DNA from: JAXJQF01 sp036311285 | GTDB taxonomy: Bacteria; Pseudomonadota; Gammaproteobacteria; Enterobacterales; Succinivibrionaceae | Length of the DNA: 12,037 nt | Direction of reading: 5' to 3' | Assembly (NCBI GenBank): GCA_036311285.1 | Contig: JAXJQF010000072.1 | Span: 1 to 12,037 of the forward strand | Part shown: one piece after another, positions 1 through 8,363 of the stretch | Layout of the letters: each line of letters begins with the position of its first letter | Position numbering within the stretch: the stretch's first letter is position 1 | The notes under the pieces: generated by a model | Databases searched by the model: none | What the model was told of the DNA's origin: nothing | Seen by the model: only the letters and a program-made list of their open reading frames with translations | Position numbers and translations under genes: made by a program

Positions 1-128
1 GGAAATTAGAAGGTATGAATAATAAAATTAAAGTAGCAAAAAGAATTGCGTACGGTTACAGAGATGAGGACTATTTCTTTAGACTAATTAGATACCAGTC
101 CTCTCTCTCAATCCAAAAAAATCCGTGA
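1..128 (+). CDS. ISL3-family transposase, C-terminal fragment (partial)
   Basis: An open frame enters from the left edge, with the first full codon at base 3, and ends at TGA 126-128. It encodes about 41 residues beginning KLEGMNNKIKVAKRIAYGY, followed by RDEDYFF and LIRYQ. The block EGMNNKIK..KR.AYGY.D..YF is the typical C-terminal end of DDE transposases of the ISL3 group, near the last catalytic Glu. The right-edge copy has the same block but differs at several positions (R/L, R/T and Q/K substitutions and a different last ten residues), so the two are related but not identical. The N-terminal and catalytic portions are outside the window, so activity cannot be judged. Confidence 0.75.
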   Translation, partial: KLEGMNNKIKVAKRIAYGYRDEDYFFRLIRYQSSLSIQKNP

Positions 129-134
129 AGAGCC
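1..134 (+). mobile_element. 3' end of an ISL3-like insertion sequence (left copy)
   Basis: This is the terminal part of an insertion sequence, recognised because the same tail recurs in inverted orientation at the right edge (11824-12037). In both copies the transposase stop TGA is followed at once by AGAGCC, after which similarity ends, so the element boundary is placed at base 134. Read from outside, the terminus is GGCTCTTCACGGATTT, consistent with ISL3-family ends that begin with GG. The rest of the element lies outside the window, so the other terminal repeat and the target duplication cannot be checked. The family name rests on my recognition of the transposase C-terminus. Confidence 0.72.
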
Positions 135-194
135 AAAAAATATGATATTGGAAGTAACATAAAACTACACTATATAAATATTCCTAAAGAACGT

Positions 195-680
195 ATGGCA
201 TTACATATTAATACTGAAATCAGTAACGAAAGAATACTATATTCTGATGCATATACAAATATCTATAACAAAGATGAACCTATAGACCACTGTAAAGCCA
301 ATTTCATATTATTAAACGACTATTTATTGATAATTGACTTAATGTATAAATACTGTCAAGTAATTCCAAAAAATGAAATACTTTGGATCGGCCCTGTAAA
401 AAATGAAGTACCGATAGATCATACTGAAAAAACTTACTATTATGTAACAATCTTCACTAGAAATAAAATTTTTAGTGTTTCAAAAAATAGCCCTGACTTA
501 GCTCAACAAGTATGTAATGAATTGTTAGATGCAGTACCAGGCGTACGTGAAAATAGAAACATCCTTACTTTAAAATTTAAAAATACACCTGACGATTTTA
601 GTTTAGCTAAAAACATTAATGACATAGGAACTTATAGAAAAGGCAAATATAGCCAAATGGTTTACGAACTATTCCCTTAG
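195..680 (+). CDS. Unrecognised 161-residue protein, probably 5'-truncated by the IS
   Basis: I do not recognise this protein. It has alternating beta-like stretches (YYYVTIFTRNKIFSVS near residues 81-96) followed by an amphipathic helix (DLAQQVCNELLDAVPGV near 101-117). That pattern recalls bacterial PH-like domains, but this is only a fold guess. There is no signal peptide or membrane segment. The ATG at 195 lacks a convincing ribosome binding site. The same frame is open upstream through 135-194, reading plausible protein (KKYDIGSNIKLHYINIPKER), and runs into the IS end up to the transposase stop at 126-128. The likeliest reading is a longer gene whose 5' part was cut off by the insertion; ATG 195 may be only an internal Met. 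A shared hairpin terminator follows 25 bases after the stop. Confidence 0.6.
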   Translation: MALHINTEISNERILYSDAYTNIYNKDEPIDHCKANFILLNDYLLIIDLMYKYCQVIPKNEILWIGPVKNEVPIDHTEKTYYYVTIFTRNKIFSVSKNSPDLAQQVCNELLDAVPGVRENRNILTLKFKNTPDDFSLAKNINDIGTYRKGKYSQMVYELFP

Positions 681-705
681 ACATAAAAAATTTATTTATG
701 CGTTT

Positions 706-741
706 ATATAAAATGGCAAGATTTTTCTTGCCATTTTATAT
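706..741. terminator. Bidirectional hairpin terminator between convergent genes
   Basis: A perfect 16-bp stem pairs 706-721 with 726-741 around a TTTT loop. The core is ATGGCAAGA/TCTTGCCAT, flanked by A- and T-rich arms that give a U-rich 3' side on either strand. It lies between the end of the small plus-strand gene (680) and the end of minus-strand tsaB (769), the position expected for a terminator serving both directions. Confidence 0.85.
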
Positions 742-768
742 TATTAAACAAACCTAAACTTTATAGTA

Positions 769-1476
769 TTATTTACCTTGCTCTGATACTTTCTTCCATG
801 TAACTGTATCACGTATATACATAGGTAAAATACATTCAGGATCTACAGCTTCGCCCTTTTCAAATTTTACTAAAGCTAATTTTGCAATGGACAAAGCAGT
901 AGGAAGATCATATTTTGAATCTAACTCAGTTAAATCAAATTGAGTTAAAATCTGAGGATAGGTTTTTCCCCCTGTACCACAACAGCAGAATTTTTTATTT
1001 TCTAGTTCATTAGCTATAAATTGAATAGCTTCCTCTGGCTTAAGTACTTGTTCGTCAGTTATTTTAATAGTTTCATTCTCAGATACTAATTTATAAATAC
1101 CTAGATAAACTTCTCCCATTCGAGCATCAATAACAGAAACACAATATTCAAAATTATTTTCAACCATTGCTCTATAAGCCATTGCTTCAAGGTTACAAAC
1201 ACCAACAATTTTCTTTTCAGCCCCGAATGCTAAGCCTTGAGCAAGACTCACCCCAATTCTAACACCAGTAAAAGAACCCGGACCTTGACCACACGCTAAA
1301 ACGTCAACATCACAAAGCTGCATCCCCTTATCTTTTAAAACCTTATCAACCATTGGTAATAAAAGTTTAGTATGAGCTTGAGGAGAAACCTCAAATATAG
1401 AACTTTCGTCACCATCCACTATTAAAGCAACACTACAAGCTTCTGTTGCTGAGTCTAATGCTAATACTTTAGTCAT
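769..1476 (-). CDS. tsaB: TsaB, tRNA t6A biosynthesis protein
   Basis: TsaB (YeaZ) is the scaffold partner of TsaD and TsaE in the cytoplasmic complex that transfers the threonylcarbamoyl group to A37 of ANN-decoding tRNAs. The 235-residue product matches the usual length (231 in E. coli). It opens with the ASKHA-type LALDSATEACSVAL (residues 5-18). It carries the signature GQGPGSFTGVRIG (63-75), the later block VIDARMGEVY (115-124), and the C-terminal PMYIRDTVTWKK typical of gammaproteobacterial TsaB. Its role is structural, through dimerisation with TsaD. A CCC run at 164-166 is unusual. The ATG is preceded by AGGA at six-base spacing. It lies 98 bases downstream of the yoaA-like helicase on the same strand, the E. 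coli order, so co-transcription is likely. Confidence 0.95.
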   Translation of the reverse strand: MTKVLALDSATEACSVALIVDGDESSIFEVSPQAHTKLLLPMVDKVLKDKGMQLCDVDVLACGQGPGSFTGVRIGVSLAQGLAFGAEKKIVGVCNLEAMAYRAMVENNFEYCVSVIDARMGEVYLGIYKLVSENETIKITDEQVLKPEEAIQFIANELENKKFCCCGTGGKTYPQILTQFDLTELDSKYDLPTALSIAKLALVKFEKGEAVDPECILPMYIRDTVTWKKVSEQGK

Positions 1477-1574
1477 TTTAAATCCTAACTCTTCGTCTTT
1501 AATTTATTATGATAAACTCAAGGTTCATTCTATGCTGTATTTTTTAACTTTATTCTATCACACGAACTGAATCA

Positions 1575-4199
1575 TCAGCCAATCCATAAATTTTTTCTTT
1601 TTAAAAAATCAAGAAAATGATCTGGAATTTCGGTATATGGAATATTAGGCAGATTCTTTGTCACTATACTTCGATAATTTTTATTTGCATTAACACTTGA
1701 AGCCCGCGGGTCAAATAAGACTACACCACCTACATCTGATTCACTTCGAATTAGGCGACCAATTCCCTGCTTTAAGTCTATAATCATTCTATATACACTT
1801 ACATGGTGGAACCAGTTTTTTCCTAACTTCTTATATAATTCAGTTTCAGCTCTGATTGTTATATCAGGTGTTGGAAAAGGAAGTTTAGAAATACATACTA
1901 GACTTAAAGCTTTGCCAGGTATATCAACTCCTTCCCAAAATGATTTTGTACCAATTAAAATACCATTACCATCGTTCTTAAATCTTTCAACAAGCATATT
2001 AATACCAATATTATCTTTCTGAACGTATAATCTACGCTTGCCACTTTTTACACATATAGATTCTTTTAACCTTATCTCAGCTTCTTCTATATCCTTTTTT
2101 GACGTTACCAAGAAAAAAATTCCACCATTAATACTCATGCCGAAGGCGTTAATATATTCAATACATTTTTTTATTGACCATTCTTTATCTACACGCCCTT
2201 CTTCATACTTACCTGGACAAAGAATTTGAGTATTTTCTTGATAATTGAATGGGCTTTCCAAAATTAAAGGGACATAAGTTCTATTTTGGTCACAAATATA
2301 TTCACCAATAATACCAAGCTTTTCTGAAAAACTATCAAGTGGATTAGAATTATAATTATTTATTCCTAAATCTACAGCTAAAGTTGCACTTGTATATAAG
2401 AAACTAACATTTTCAAACTTATTTGACTCTAAAATGTATTTATTAAATTCAACTCTTGGATTAAAAGGAATTACTTTAAAATAAAAATTAGATAAACCAT
2501 CTCTGCCATAAGTATAATAATACTTAGAGCTATCAAGCTCCGCTGTACTGTAATAATAAGATTCAGGATTATCGATATCAAAATCTAATAATGAATATAC
2601 TAATTTTAATCTAGGGTCATCTGTTGGTCTAAGTTTCTTTTCATTTATATCAATCACAAATCCTTGAATCATATCGTAAGGCAAGTTCATAATATAAAAA
2701 TTCAATAAAAGTTCTTTAACAAAATTAATAGCAGAAATCACTGTTTCTACAACAAAGTCATGATACTTTTTGGAATTTTTATTTGCCTTAGAATGCTTAT
2801 CGTCAGATTGGAATAAAGTATTTGCTCTACTCTCAACTAATTCTTCACACTTTTTAATCCCATCCCTATAATTTTTTAAGCCTTTAAGTAACGTTTCAAC
2901 ATCCACTTGAATCTTTTCAAAAACTAAAGATGAAATAAAATCTTCTTCTATTTGCTTATCCGGAGTCTTGTACTTCTTGTAATAATAACTATTACTATTA
3001 TCTAGTTTGGATTTTGCAGATGGTTTTATCTCCATATGCTCCATAATTGCATCAATAGAATTTTCAATACTAATTCTTGCCTCTAATATTGAAACAAGAG
3101 AGTTATAAAAGAAAGACTGCTCATCATCGAAATCAAAAATCTCTTGATAACCAACTTTATTATGCTTAGACGTTGATTTTGAACTTCTTTTCTTTTTCTT
3201 AAACTTTGAAATTTTGTTTTTAAAACTGAAAGATGTATCTGCACCATTTTCAGCACTTTCAATAAAACTATCTTGAATTACTTCTAAGTAATGACTATAG
3301 AAAGGAGATTCCTCTAAAAATAACAATACGTTTTCGATAATTGTTAAAGAATTCATTTCTTTAGTAAAAGTTTTACGAACAACATCAACAAACTTATGAG
3401 CTTCATCGAAAACAACTAGTTTTACCTTATTGGATATAAAATCCGAATCATGCACAGTACCTAATGCAAAAATATTATGATTTAATATTACAATATTTGA
3501 TTTCTTTACCTTTTCCTTTGCCTTTTGGTAAAAGCACCTTTCAGCAAAAGGACAATTCTTTTTTAAACACTTATCAGTTGTGGTAGAAACACGATTAACA
3601 AACTCTTCAAAATTCTTAATGTTGCGCATACTAAAGAAATTAGACAAATCGCTTAACTCTCCAACACATGCAACATCACCATCGATCATATTTTTTCCAA
3701 AATATTCTATGGCACTACGAAAATCGAATGCGCTATTCTTTTCACTAGAATTATAAAAATCAATGCTTGAACTTAACTTTATATATGCATCTTGTTCATT
3801 AAAAAACTTCTTGGCACAAACGTAGTTGTTTACACCTTTTAAAACACTTGCTTTTAAAGAAGTATTAAAAACTTTTTCTAATATTTTTATATCTTTCTTT
3901 AAAATTTGATCTTGAAGAGTCTTTGAATTTGTACTAATAATGACCTGACCATCATTTTGTAAAGCATATAGAATAGCTGGAACAAGATATCCAAATGTTT
4001 TACCTGTACCAGTACCTGCTTCAATAACTAAGTTCTGTGGTTCCTTTATTGCTTTTGCAACAAATTCACTCATTATTATTTGCTGAGGTCTTTCCTTATA
4101 ATCTTCTTTATGTTTTGAAAAAAGACCATTAACACCGTAAACATCATTTAAGGTACTTCTTATATTTTCTTCATTAAAAAGCGCATCATTAGATGTCAT
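1575..4199 (-). CDS. yoaA: DinG/YoaA-family iron-sulfur DNA helicase, enlarged
   Basis: This is an ATP-dependent superfamily 2 helicase of the XPD/DinG group. In E. coli, YoaA binds the polymerase clamp-loader subunit HolC (chi) and helps repair stalled forks. Visible motifs: Walker A EAGTGTGKT (60-68); iron-sulfur cysteines C128, C211, C216 and C222; DEAH box 265-268; TSATL (603-607); GTKSFWEGVDIPG (750-762); motif VI QGIGRLIR (811-818). The last three cysteines are spaced five and six residues apart, as in E. coli DinG. At 874 residues it is far longer than E. coli YoaA (636) or DinG (716). The extra length lies mainly between the DEAH box and TSATL, including a Lys/Ser-rich stretch at 331-347 and Tyr-rich patches near 405-410 and 548-564. 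I choose YoaA over DinG because tsaB lies directly downstream. ATG 4199 has a GGTGAG ribosome binding site. Confidence 0.88.
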   Translation of the reverse strand: MTSNDALFNEENIRSTLNDVYGVNGLFSKHKEDYKERPQQIIMSEFVAKAIKEPQNLVIEAGTGTGKTFGYLVPAILYALQNDGQVIISTNSKTLQDQILKKDIKILEKVFNTSLKASVLKGVNNYVCAKKFFNEQDAYIKLSSSIDFYNSSEKNSAFDFRSAIEYFGKNMIDGDVACVGELSDLSNFFSMRNIKNFEEFVNRVSTTTDKCLKKNCPFAERCFYQKAKEKVKKSNIVILNHNIFALGTVHDSDFISNKVKLVVFDEAHKFVDVVRKTFTKEMNSLTIIENVLLFLEESPFYSHYLEVIQDSFIESAENGADTSFSFKNKISKFKKKKRSSKSTSKHNKVGYQEIFDFDDEQSFFYNSLVSILEARISIENSIDAIMEHMEIKPSAKSKLDNSNSYYYKKYKTPDKQIEEDFISSLVFEKIQVDVETLLKGLKNYRDGIKKCEELVESRANTLFQSDDKHSKANKNSKKYHDFVVETVISAINFVKELLLNFYIMNLPYDMIQGFVIDINEKKLRPTDDPRLKLVYSLLDFDIDNPESYYYSTAELDSSKYYYTYGRDGLSNFYFKVIPFNPRVEFNKYILESNKFENVSFLYTSATLAVDLGINNYNSNPLDSFSEKLGIIGEYICDQNRTYVPLILESPFNYQENTQILCPGKYEEGRVDKEWSIKKCIEYINAFGMSINGGIFFLVTSKKDIEEAEIRLKESICVKSGKRRLYVQKDNIGINMLVERFKNDGNGILIGTKSFWEGVDIPGKALSLVCISKLPFPTPDITIRAETELYKKLGKNWFHHVSVYRMIIDLKQGIGRLIRSESDVGGVVLFDPRASSVNANKNYRSIVTKNLPNIPYTEIPDHFLDFLKRKNLWIG

Positions 4200-4240
4200 A
4201 TTCTCACCATTATTACTGTCATTCCTTAATAACTTACTTC

Positions 4241-4246
4241 ATTATA
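4241..4246 (-). promoter_or_regulatory. Candidate -10 box for the helicase-tsaB operon
   Basis: On the minus strand this reads TATAAT, a consensus sigma-70 -10 hexamer, 41 bases upstream of the helicase ATG, which gives a short leader. No good -35 is visible; the best at suitable spacing resembles TTTAAT. In DNA this AT-rich, a chance TATAAT is common, so the call rests mainly on its position in the divergent intergenic region. Confidence 0.4.
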
Positions 4247-4355
4247 CAATCTATTAGATAATTATTAAAATTTTTATGCATTAACAAATTAGTAATATGT
4301 TAAAATTAAAAAATCAATTTAGAAACATAATAAGAAACACTTTTATTTATATACA

Positions 4356-4361
4356 TATAAT
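4356..4361 (+). promoter_or_regulatory. Candidate -10 box for the membrane-protein gene
   Basis: A consensus TATAAT sits 20 bases before the ATG at 4382. Transcription would begin about 14 bases upstream of the start codon, giving a very short leader. The start codon has only a weak GAG-type ribosome binding site (CACGAGATTGAA before ATG). No clear -35 hexamer is present. Confidence 0.35.
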
Positions 4362-4381
4362 AGTTTAGTCACGAGATTGAA

Positions 4382-6712
4382 ATGATTAAAAAATTTAAAC
4401 CGCTATTCACTCTTCGCAAAAAACCTAAATCAGAAATAGATAATTCTTCTGAAGAACAATCACTATATTCAAATTCTAATTTAGATTCATCTAAAAAAAT
4501 TGAAACAACTCCAATTGAAGAATCTATTGAAAATAAATCCTACAATTCAAGATATACTCATATATCAGATTATAATGTTAAATCTGACTATAATCGTAAT
4601 AGCTGTTTATTTAGTGACGAGTTAAATAACAATGATTATGATAACAACGAATTAGGAAGCACCTTTAACATCCAAAAAACCGAAGATGAAATCGCCGAAC
4701 ACAACCATCACTCAATAGAACACAATAGTGATGAACTAAACAACAATAAAAGTGAAAATCAATATACTAACCAAAGCAGATCTAATACTGACTCTAATAA
4801 TTACAAAGAATTATACACTGATAAAGAATACAACTTCATATACAAAGATGACGACTCGAGTTTTAGAGCAATTCACTTTCTTGCGGTGCTAACTTTTATT
4901 GCTGGTGGTTATTATTTAATTAGTAGTATAGACAACTTAAACCTAAAGCTTGTTTTGTCATTTATATTTTTAACAATAATTATATATGTTCCAGCTCTGT
5001 TTTTTGGAAGATTTTATAAAGTTATCAGAAATGAAGAAAGAAGAGAAAATTCCCTTCCTTCAAATGGAATAATGTTTTTCATTTCAGCTATTAGAAACCC
5101 TTTTGTTTCATTTATAATGTTCTTTATTTCTTCTCTTATCATTTTAAATTCAATTATTACTCCAAATGCTAATAACTATACGATATTAGGAGTTGCGTTT
5201 ATAGCTCATGCTATTATATCAAAGCTTATATCTGAAGAATTTATTTCAAAATTAACTAATAATGGCAACGTATATATTAATGACTTCTTTAGATTATTTA
5301 TAACTGCTTTAATTACTGGATTAATAATATTAGGGACAACATTAGCAATTTATATTCCTAATACAAATTTAGAAACACAAATTACAAGTTTTAATGAAAT
5401 AGCAAACCACACTAAAAATAGTGGTCAACTTTCATATATAATATGCCAGGTATTCTCAACTACTGGCGTTATTCTAACAACCCTATTCTCTTCAACCCAA
5501 AACTCTTTATTATATTACGCGTTTAAACTTCTGTTTATCGCAATACCTTTTGCATTTGTGGCTATTCATATATCAATATGTTTAAGTTTACTTACTTTAA
5601 ATACTAATATGTATAAGTACATATTGATGAAACACAAATGGACTAAGAATTATAAAAACTTCTTTCAAAAACATTGGAAGGAAATTCTATTACCTACATT
5701 CCTTTTAAGCCTATTCTATAGTGGTTATCACTTTGGTATGCCACTATATGAAAAGTATAAAAATCAATTGTTCTACACATCAACAGTAACCGAAAAGCTT
5801 AATGCAGAGGTAATTGGTGACAATCTATATACTTTAGGCACACTTAACGAAATCAATATTCTTAAACAAAACACTGCTAACAAGATTAAGAATTTGTTAA
5901 GAGGATACTTTATTGAAATTAATCATGATTTTGATGAGTTAAAAAAGAACTCTCCTTCATTTGTTTCATGGTTTGAAAAGCAATCAAATTCAAAGCAAAT
6001 CATGCCTGGTGATATGTTTATAATTAACTCATTCATTAGCTCAATGGATATCAAAAAAACAGATTTAGTAGTAAACAACATACGTAAAGAACTTTCAGTT
6101 GAGTTAAGTGAAATATACAAAAAGCTTGAAACAGATATTACGAAACATCTTGAACTTCGTTTATACAACGAAGCAAAAAATGGCAAACCATTAACAGATA
6201 AATCCAAAACCCCACTTGATTTGATTTACACTATTAACCTAGAAAATGGTGGTCGTATCAATCTTAAGGAAAACAACTTCTTTGAATTGGATCCAATCAA
6301 TGTAGAAAAAATGTTAACAAAGCAATTAAGAGACTACAACTCATTATGGTTTGTTCATAACAGAAACGTATTCCAAAAGCAACAAGATGATTCATCAACT
6401 TCTGCTAAGAGAATTACACAAGCTGATTTAAACAAATTATTAAATAGTGAAATCTCTAAGACTCAAAAATATGTTAATTACCAATTTAACAACTATATTG
6501 GTTTAAAGACTAAAGATTTATACGAATTTGAAAATATTGATGAAGATGTAGATAGTACTAATCAAGTAACACCTACAGACTCAACCAATACTGACACCTT
6601 GTCAACAGTACAAACTTATCAAGAAGTAACACATGATGACAAAAAGGATGCTAATGAAGAAACAGATAATGAATTACAAATATTAGAGGATGAATTGTTT
6701 AACGACGAATAG
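4382..6712 (+). CDS. Unrecognised 776-residue membrane protein with Asn-rich N-terminal tail
   Basis: I do not recognise a family. Residues 1-160 are hydrophilic, starting with a basic patch (KKFKPLFTLRKKPK) and continuing as a low-complexity tail rich in Asn, Ser, Asp and Glu. Hydrophobic segments follow near 163-181, 187-208, 230-258, 266-284, 302-325, 375-406 and 435-450, with a weaker one near 351-370. Basic loops at 210-222 and 412-433 suggest cytoplasmic sides. With seven spans, the 320-residue C-terminal region would then be outside the cytoplasmic membrane; with eight it would be inside. That region looks helical in part (about 560-600) and ends in an acidic, Thr/Asp-rich tail (718-776). 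There is no cleavable signal peptide, lipobox or enzyme motif. The gene stands alone: divergent from the helicase and followed by a hairpin. Envelope location is inferred; function is unknown. Confidence 0.85.
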   Translation: MIKKFKPLFTLRKKPKSEIDNSSEEQSLYSNSNLDSSKKIETTPIEESIENKSYNSRYTHISDYNVKSDYNRNSCLFSDELNNNDYDNNELGSTFNIQKTEDEIAEHNHHSIEHNSDELNNNKSENQYTNQSRSNTDSNNYKELYTDKEYNFIYKDDDSSFRAIHFLAVLTFIAGGYYLISSIDNLNLKLVLSFIFLTIIIYVPALFFGRFYKVIRNEERRENSLPSNGIMFFISAIRNPFVSFIMFFISSLIILNSIITPNANNYTILGVAFIAHAIISKLISEEFISKLTNNGNVYINDFFRLFITALITGLIILGTTLAIYIPNTNLETQITSFNEIANHTKNSGQLSYIICQVFSTTGVILTTLFSSTQNSLLYYAFKLLFIAIPFAFVAIHISICLSLLTLNTNMYKYILMKHKWTKNYKNFFQKHWKEILLPTFLLSLFYSGYHFGMPLYEKYKNQLFYTSTVTEKLNAEVIGDNLYTLGTLNEINILKQNTANKIKNLLRGYFIEINHDFDELKKNSPSFVSWFEKQSNSKQIMPGDMFIINSFISSMDIKKTDLVVNNIRKELSVELSEIYKKLETDITKHLELRLYNEAKNGKPLTDKSKTPLDLIYTINLENGGRINLKENNFFELDPINVEKMLTKQLRDYNSLWFVHNRNVFQKQQDDSSTSAKRITQADLNKLLNSEISKTQKYVNYQFNNYIGLKTKDLYEFENIDEDVDSTNQVTPTDSTNTDTLSTVQTYQEVTHDDKKDANEETDNELQILEDELFNDE

Positions 6713-6780
6713 TTTTTTAGAAATAAACAATTTAGATAAAATTATACTAATTCTTTATTAAGCTCATAAATTTTCTATTA

Positions 6781-6839
6781 AAGTAAAAAGCTTAATTACA
6801 GAAGTTTATAATCAACCTTTGTAATTAAGCTTTACTTTT
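6781..6839. terminator. Long imperfect hairpin, probable bidirectional terminator
   Basis: A 14-bp perfect stem, AAAGCTTAATTACA at 6787-6800 with its complement at 6820-6833, is extended on the outside by AAGT/ACTT pairing with a small bulge. The 3' side continues ACTTTTAT, giving a U-rich tail. It lies about 70 bases after the membrane-protein gene and about 200 bases before the symporter gene, so it most likely ends the former transcript. The GC content of the stem is low, making termination strength uncertain. Confidence 0.6.
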
Positions 6840-6966
6840 ATCCATAATAAAATGTCAAACATTAAGAACATACTACTCTAAGAATTATCTAAATCTAGTC
6901 ATAAATATATAAATTTTTATCAAAAAGTAAGCAGATGTATCATTATCTAGTCATTTCAAAGTAGAG

Positions 6967-6972
6967 TATAAT
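6967..6972 (+). promoter_or_regulatory. Candidate -10 box for the symporter gene
   Basis: A consensus TATAAT lies 70 bases upstream of the preferred ATG at 7042 and just before a TTG codon that would otherwise extend the reading frame. A weak -35 (TTATCT at 6943-6948) is 18 bases upstream. Transcription would begin near 6979, which would place that TTG at the very 5' end of the message and supports the ATG at 7042. Confidence 0.4.
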
Positions 6973-7041
6973 TATCTTTTGTCTTATAATAAGCGTTATT
7001 TTTATTCAACAAAAGTTACGATATTTTTTATAGGTCAAACA

Positions 7042-8322
7042 ATGTCAAAAAAGAATTTTTTAACAAGCTTAACAGGTCAAATATTTTTTGCCCTACTGCT
7101 TGGTGCATTAATTGGTATTGCCAATAATGTAATGATCCCTGATTGCAGTTTCAAGAACATCTTAAACGAAACTTTATTCGTATTTGGGGAAAGCTTTATC
7201 AGACTAATGCAAATGCTTGTACTTCCACTTGTGTTCTGCTCAATTATTCATGGAAACATGTCTATGGAGGATACTAGTGAATTAGGTAAAATTGGAAGTA
7301 GCATTGTTGGGTTCTATATAATAACAACAATCATAGCTGTATTTTTGGCTGTAGGCTTAGGTTACGTTTTAGATCCTGGTGCAGGATTAGACCTACATTC
7401 TGTAACAGTAACAGAAAGCATGAATCTAGCGTCAAACTCTGCAAATAACGTAAACATCTCTCAAATGGTTGTAAATATCATTCCAACAAATATATTTGCG
7501 GCATTTACATCTGGAACAATCCTACAAGTTCTATTCTTCGCTATGATCATTAGCTTTGTAATGGTTAAAATCAAATCAAGAGTAGAAGTTGTTAGAAACC
7601 TTTTTGAACAACTTAACGATATCATGACTACTATGACTAAGTATGTTATGAAGTTTGCTCCAATCGGTGTACTTTGCTTAACTGCTCAAACTTTTACAAC
7701 AACTGGTCTTGCAGGTTTTATCCCATTATTAAAATTTGTAGCTGTAGGCTACTTAATCCTAGCTATTCATGTTGGCGTAGTATATTTGGGTATGTTTAAG
7801 TTCCTTACTGGCTTAAACCCATTAAAATTTATTAGAAAATTCTTCCCTGTTGGAACATTCGCATTCTCAACAGCTTCCTCAAATGCTACTATTCCATTAA
7901 ACATTAAAGTATTAGAAGAAGACATTGGTGTATCAAAAAGAATTTCATCATTCACAATCCCATTGGGAGCAACAATAAACATGGATGGTTCTGCGATTAT
8001 CTATGCGTTATCAGTTATATTCGTTGCTAGTGCTTACAACATCGACCTATCATTAATACAATATTTAACAATCATTGGTGTTACAACTCTTGCATCAATT
8101 GGTACAGCAGGTATTCCTGGTATTGGGCTACTAATCATGGTATTTAACTCTGTAGGTTTACCATTAGAAGCTATCGGCATAATCATGGGCGTTGACAGAA
8201 TTGTTGATATGGGCAGAACTGCTGTTAACGTAACTGGTGATGCTATCTGTACAACAATTATTGCAAAGAATAACAATGCATTAAATATTGAAACTTTCAA
8301 TAATATGGATAAGACAGAATAA
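7042..8322 (+). CDS. Dicarboxylate/amino acid:cation symporter (DAACS family)
   Basis: This is a secondary transporter of the inner membrane that takes up acidic amino acids or C4-dicarboxylates with Na+ or H+. The 426-residue product fits the GltP/DctA/Glt(Ph) family length. It shows the HP1 loop FSTASSNATIPL (275-286), the cation motif NMDGS (313-317; NMDGT is more usual), GIPG in HP2 (357-360), and the TM8 signature VDRIVDMGRTAVNVTGD. In that signature D385, D389, R392, N396 and D400 match the substrate and cation residues of Glt(Ph). The conserved Arg favours an acidic substrate over a neutral amino acid; the exact substrate and coupling ion cannot be read. I start at ATG 7042, which has an AGGT ribosome binding site and begins the family-typical N-terminus. 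An in-frame TTG at 6979 has none. It is monocistronic, bounded by hairpins. Confidence 0.93.
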   Translation: MSKKNFLTSLTGQIFFALLLGALIGIANNVMIPDCSFKNILNETLFVFGESFIRLMQMLVLPLVFCSIIHGNMSMEDTSELGKIGSSIVGFYIITTIIAVFLAVGLGYVLDPGAGLDLHSVTVTESMNLASNSANNVNISQMVVNIIPTNIFAAFTSGTILQVLFFAMIISFVMVKIKSRVEVVRNLFEQLNDIMTTMTKYVMKFAPIGVLCLTAQTFTTTGLAGFIPLLKFVAVGYLILAIHVGVVYLGMFKFLTGLNPLKFIRKFFPVGTFAFSTASSNATIPLNIKVLEEDIGVSKRISSFTIPLGATINMDGSAIIYALSVIFVASAYNIDLSLIQYLTIIGVTTLASIGTAGIPGIGLLIMVFNSVGLPLEAIGIIMGVDRIVDMGRTAVNVTGDAICTTIIAKNNNALNIETFNNMDKTE

Positions 8323-8338
8323 GAAATATTTAATCAAC

Positions 8339-8363
8339 AAGGCCTCAATTGAGGCCTTTTTTT
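8339..8363 (+). terminator. Rho-independent terminator of the symporter gene
   Basis: A perfect 8-bp GC-containing stem, AAGGCCTC (8339-8346) and GAGGCCTT (8351-8358), closes an AATT loop. It runs directly into a tract of seven T residues (8357-8363), 16 bases after the stop codon. This is the clearest intrinsic terminator in the window. Confidence 0.95.

Noticed and set aside
2038..2229. Plus-strand open frame inside the helicase gene
   Set aside because: It lies opposite conserved helicase sequence and shows no sign of coding selection or a ribosome binding site.
5923..6207. Minus-strand open frame inside the membrane-protein gene
   Set aside because: It is a shadow of the long plus-strand frame with no supporting start signal.
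6979..7041. TTG start at 6979 for the symporter, adding 21 residues
   Set aside because: It has no ribosome binding site, it overlaps the probable transcription start just after TATAAT at 6967-6972, and the added residues do not resemble the family N-terminus. ATG 7042 has AGGT upstream.
7767..8300. Antisense open frames inside the symporter gene
   Set aside because: They are mirror frames of a strongly conserved transporter, with no ribosome binding sites or recognisable domains.
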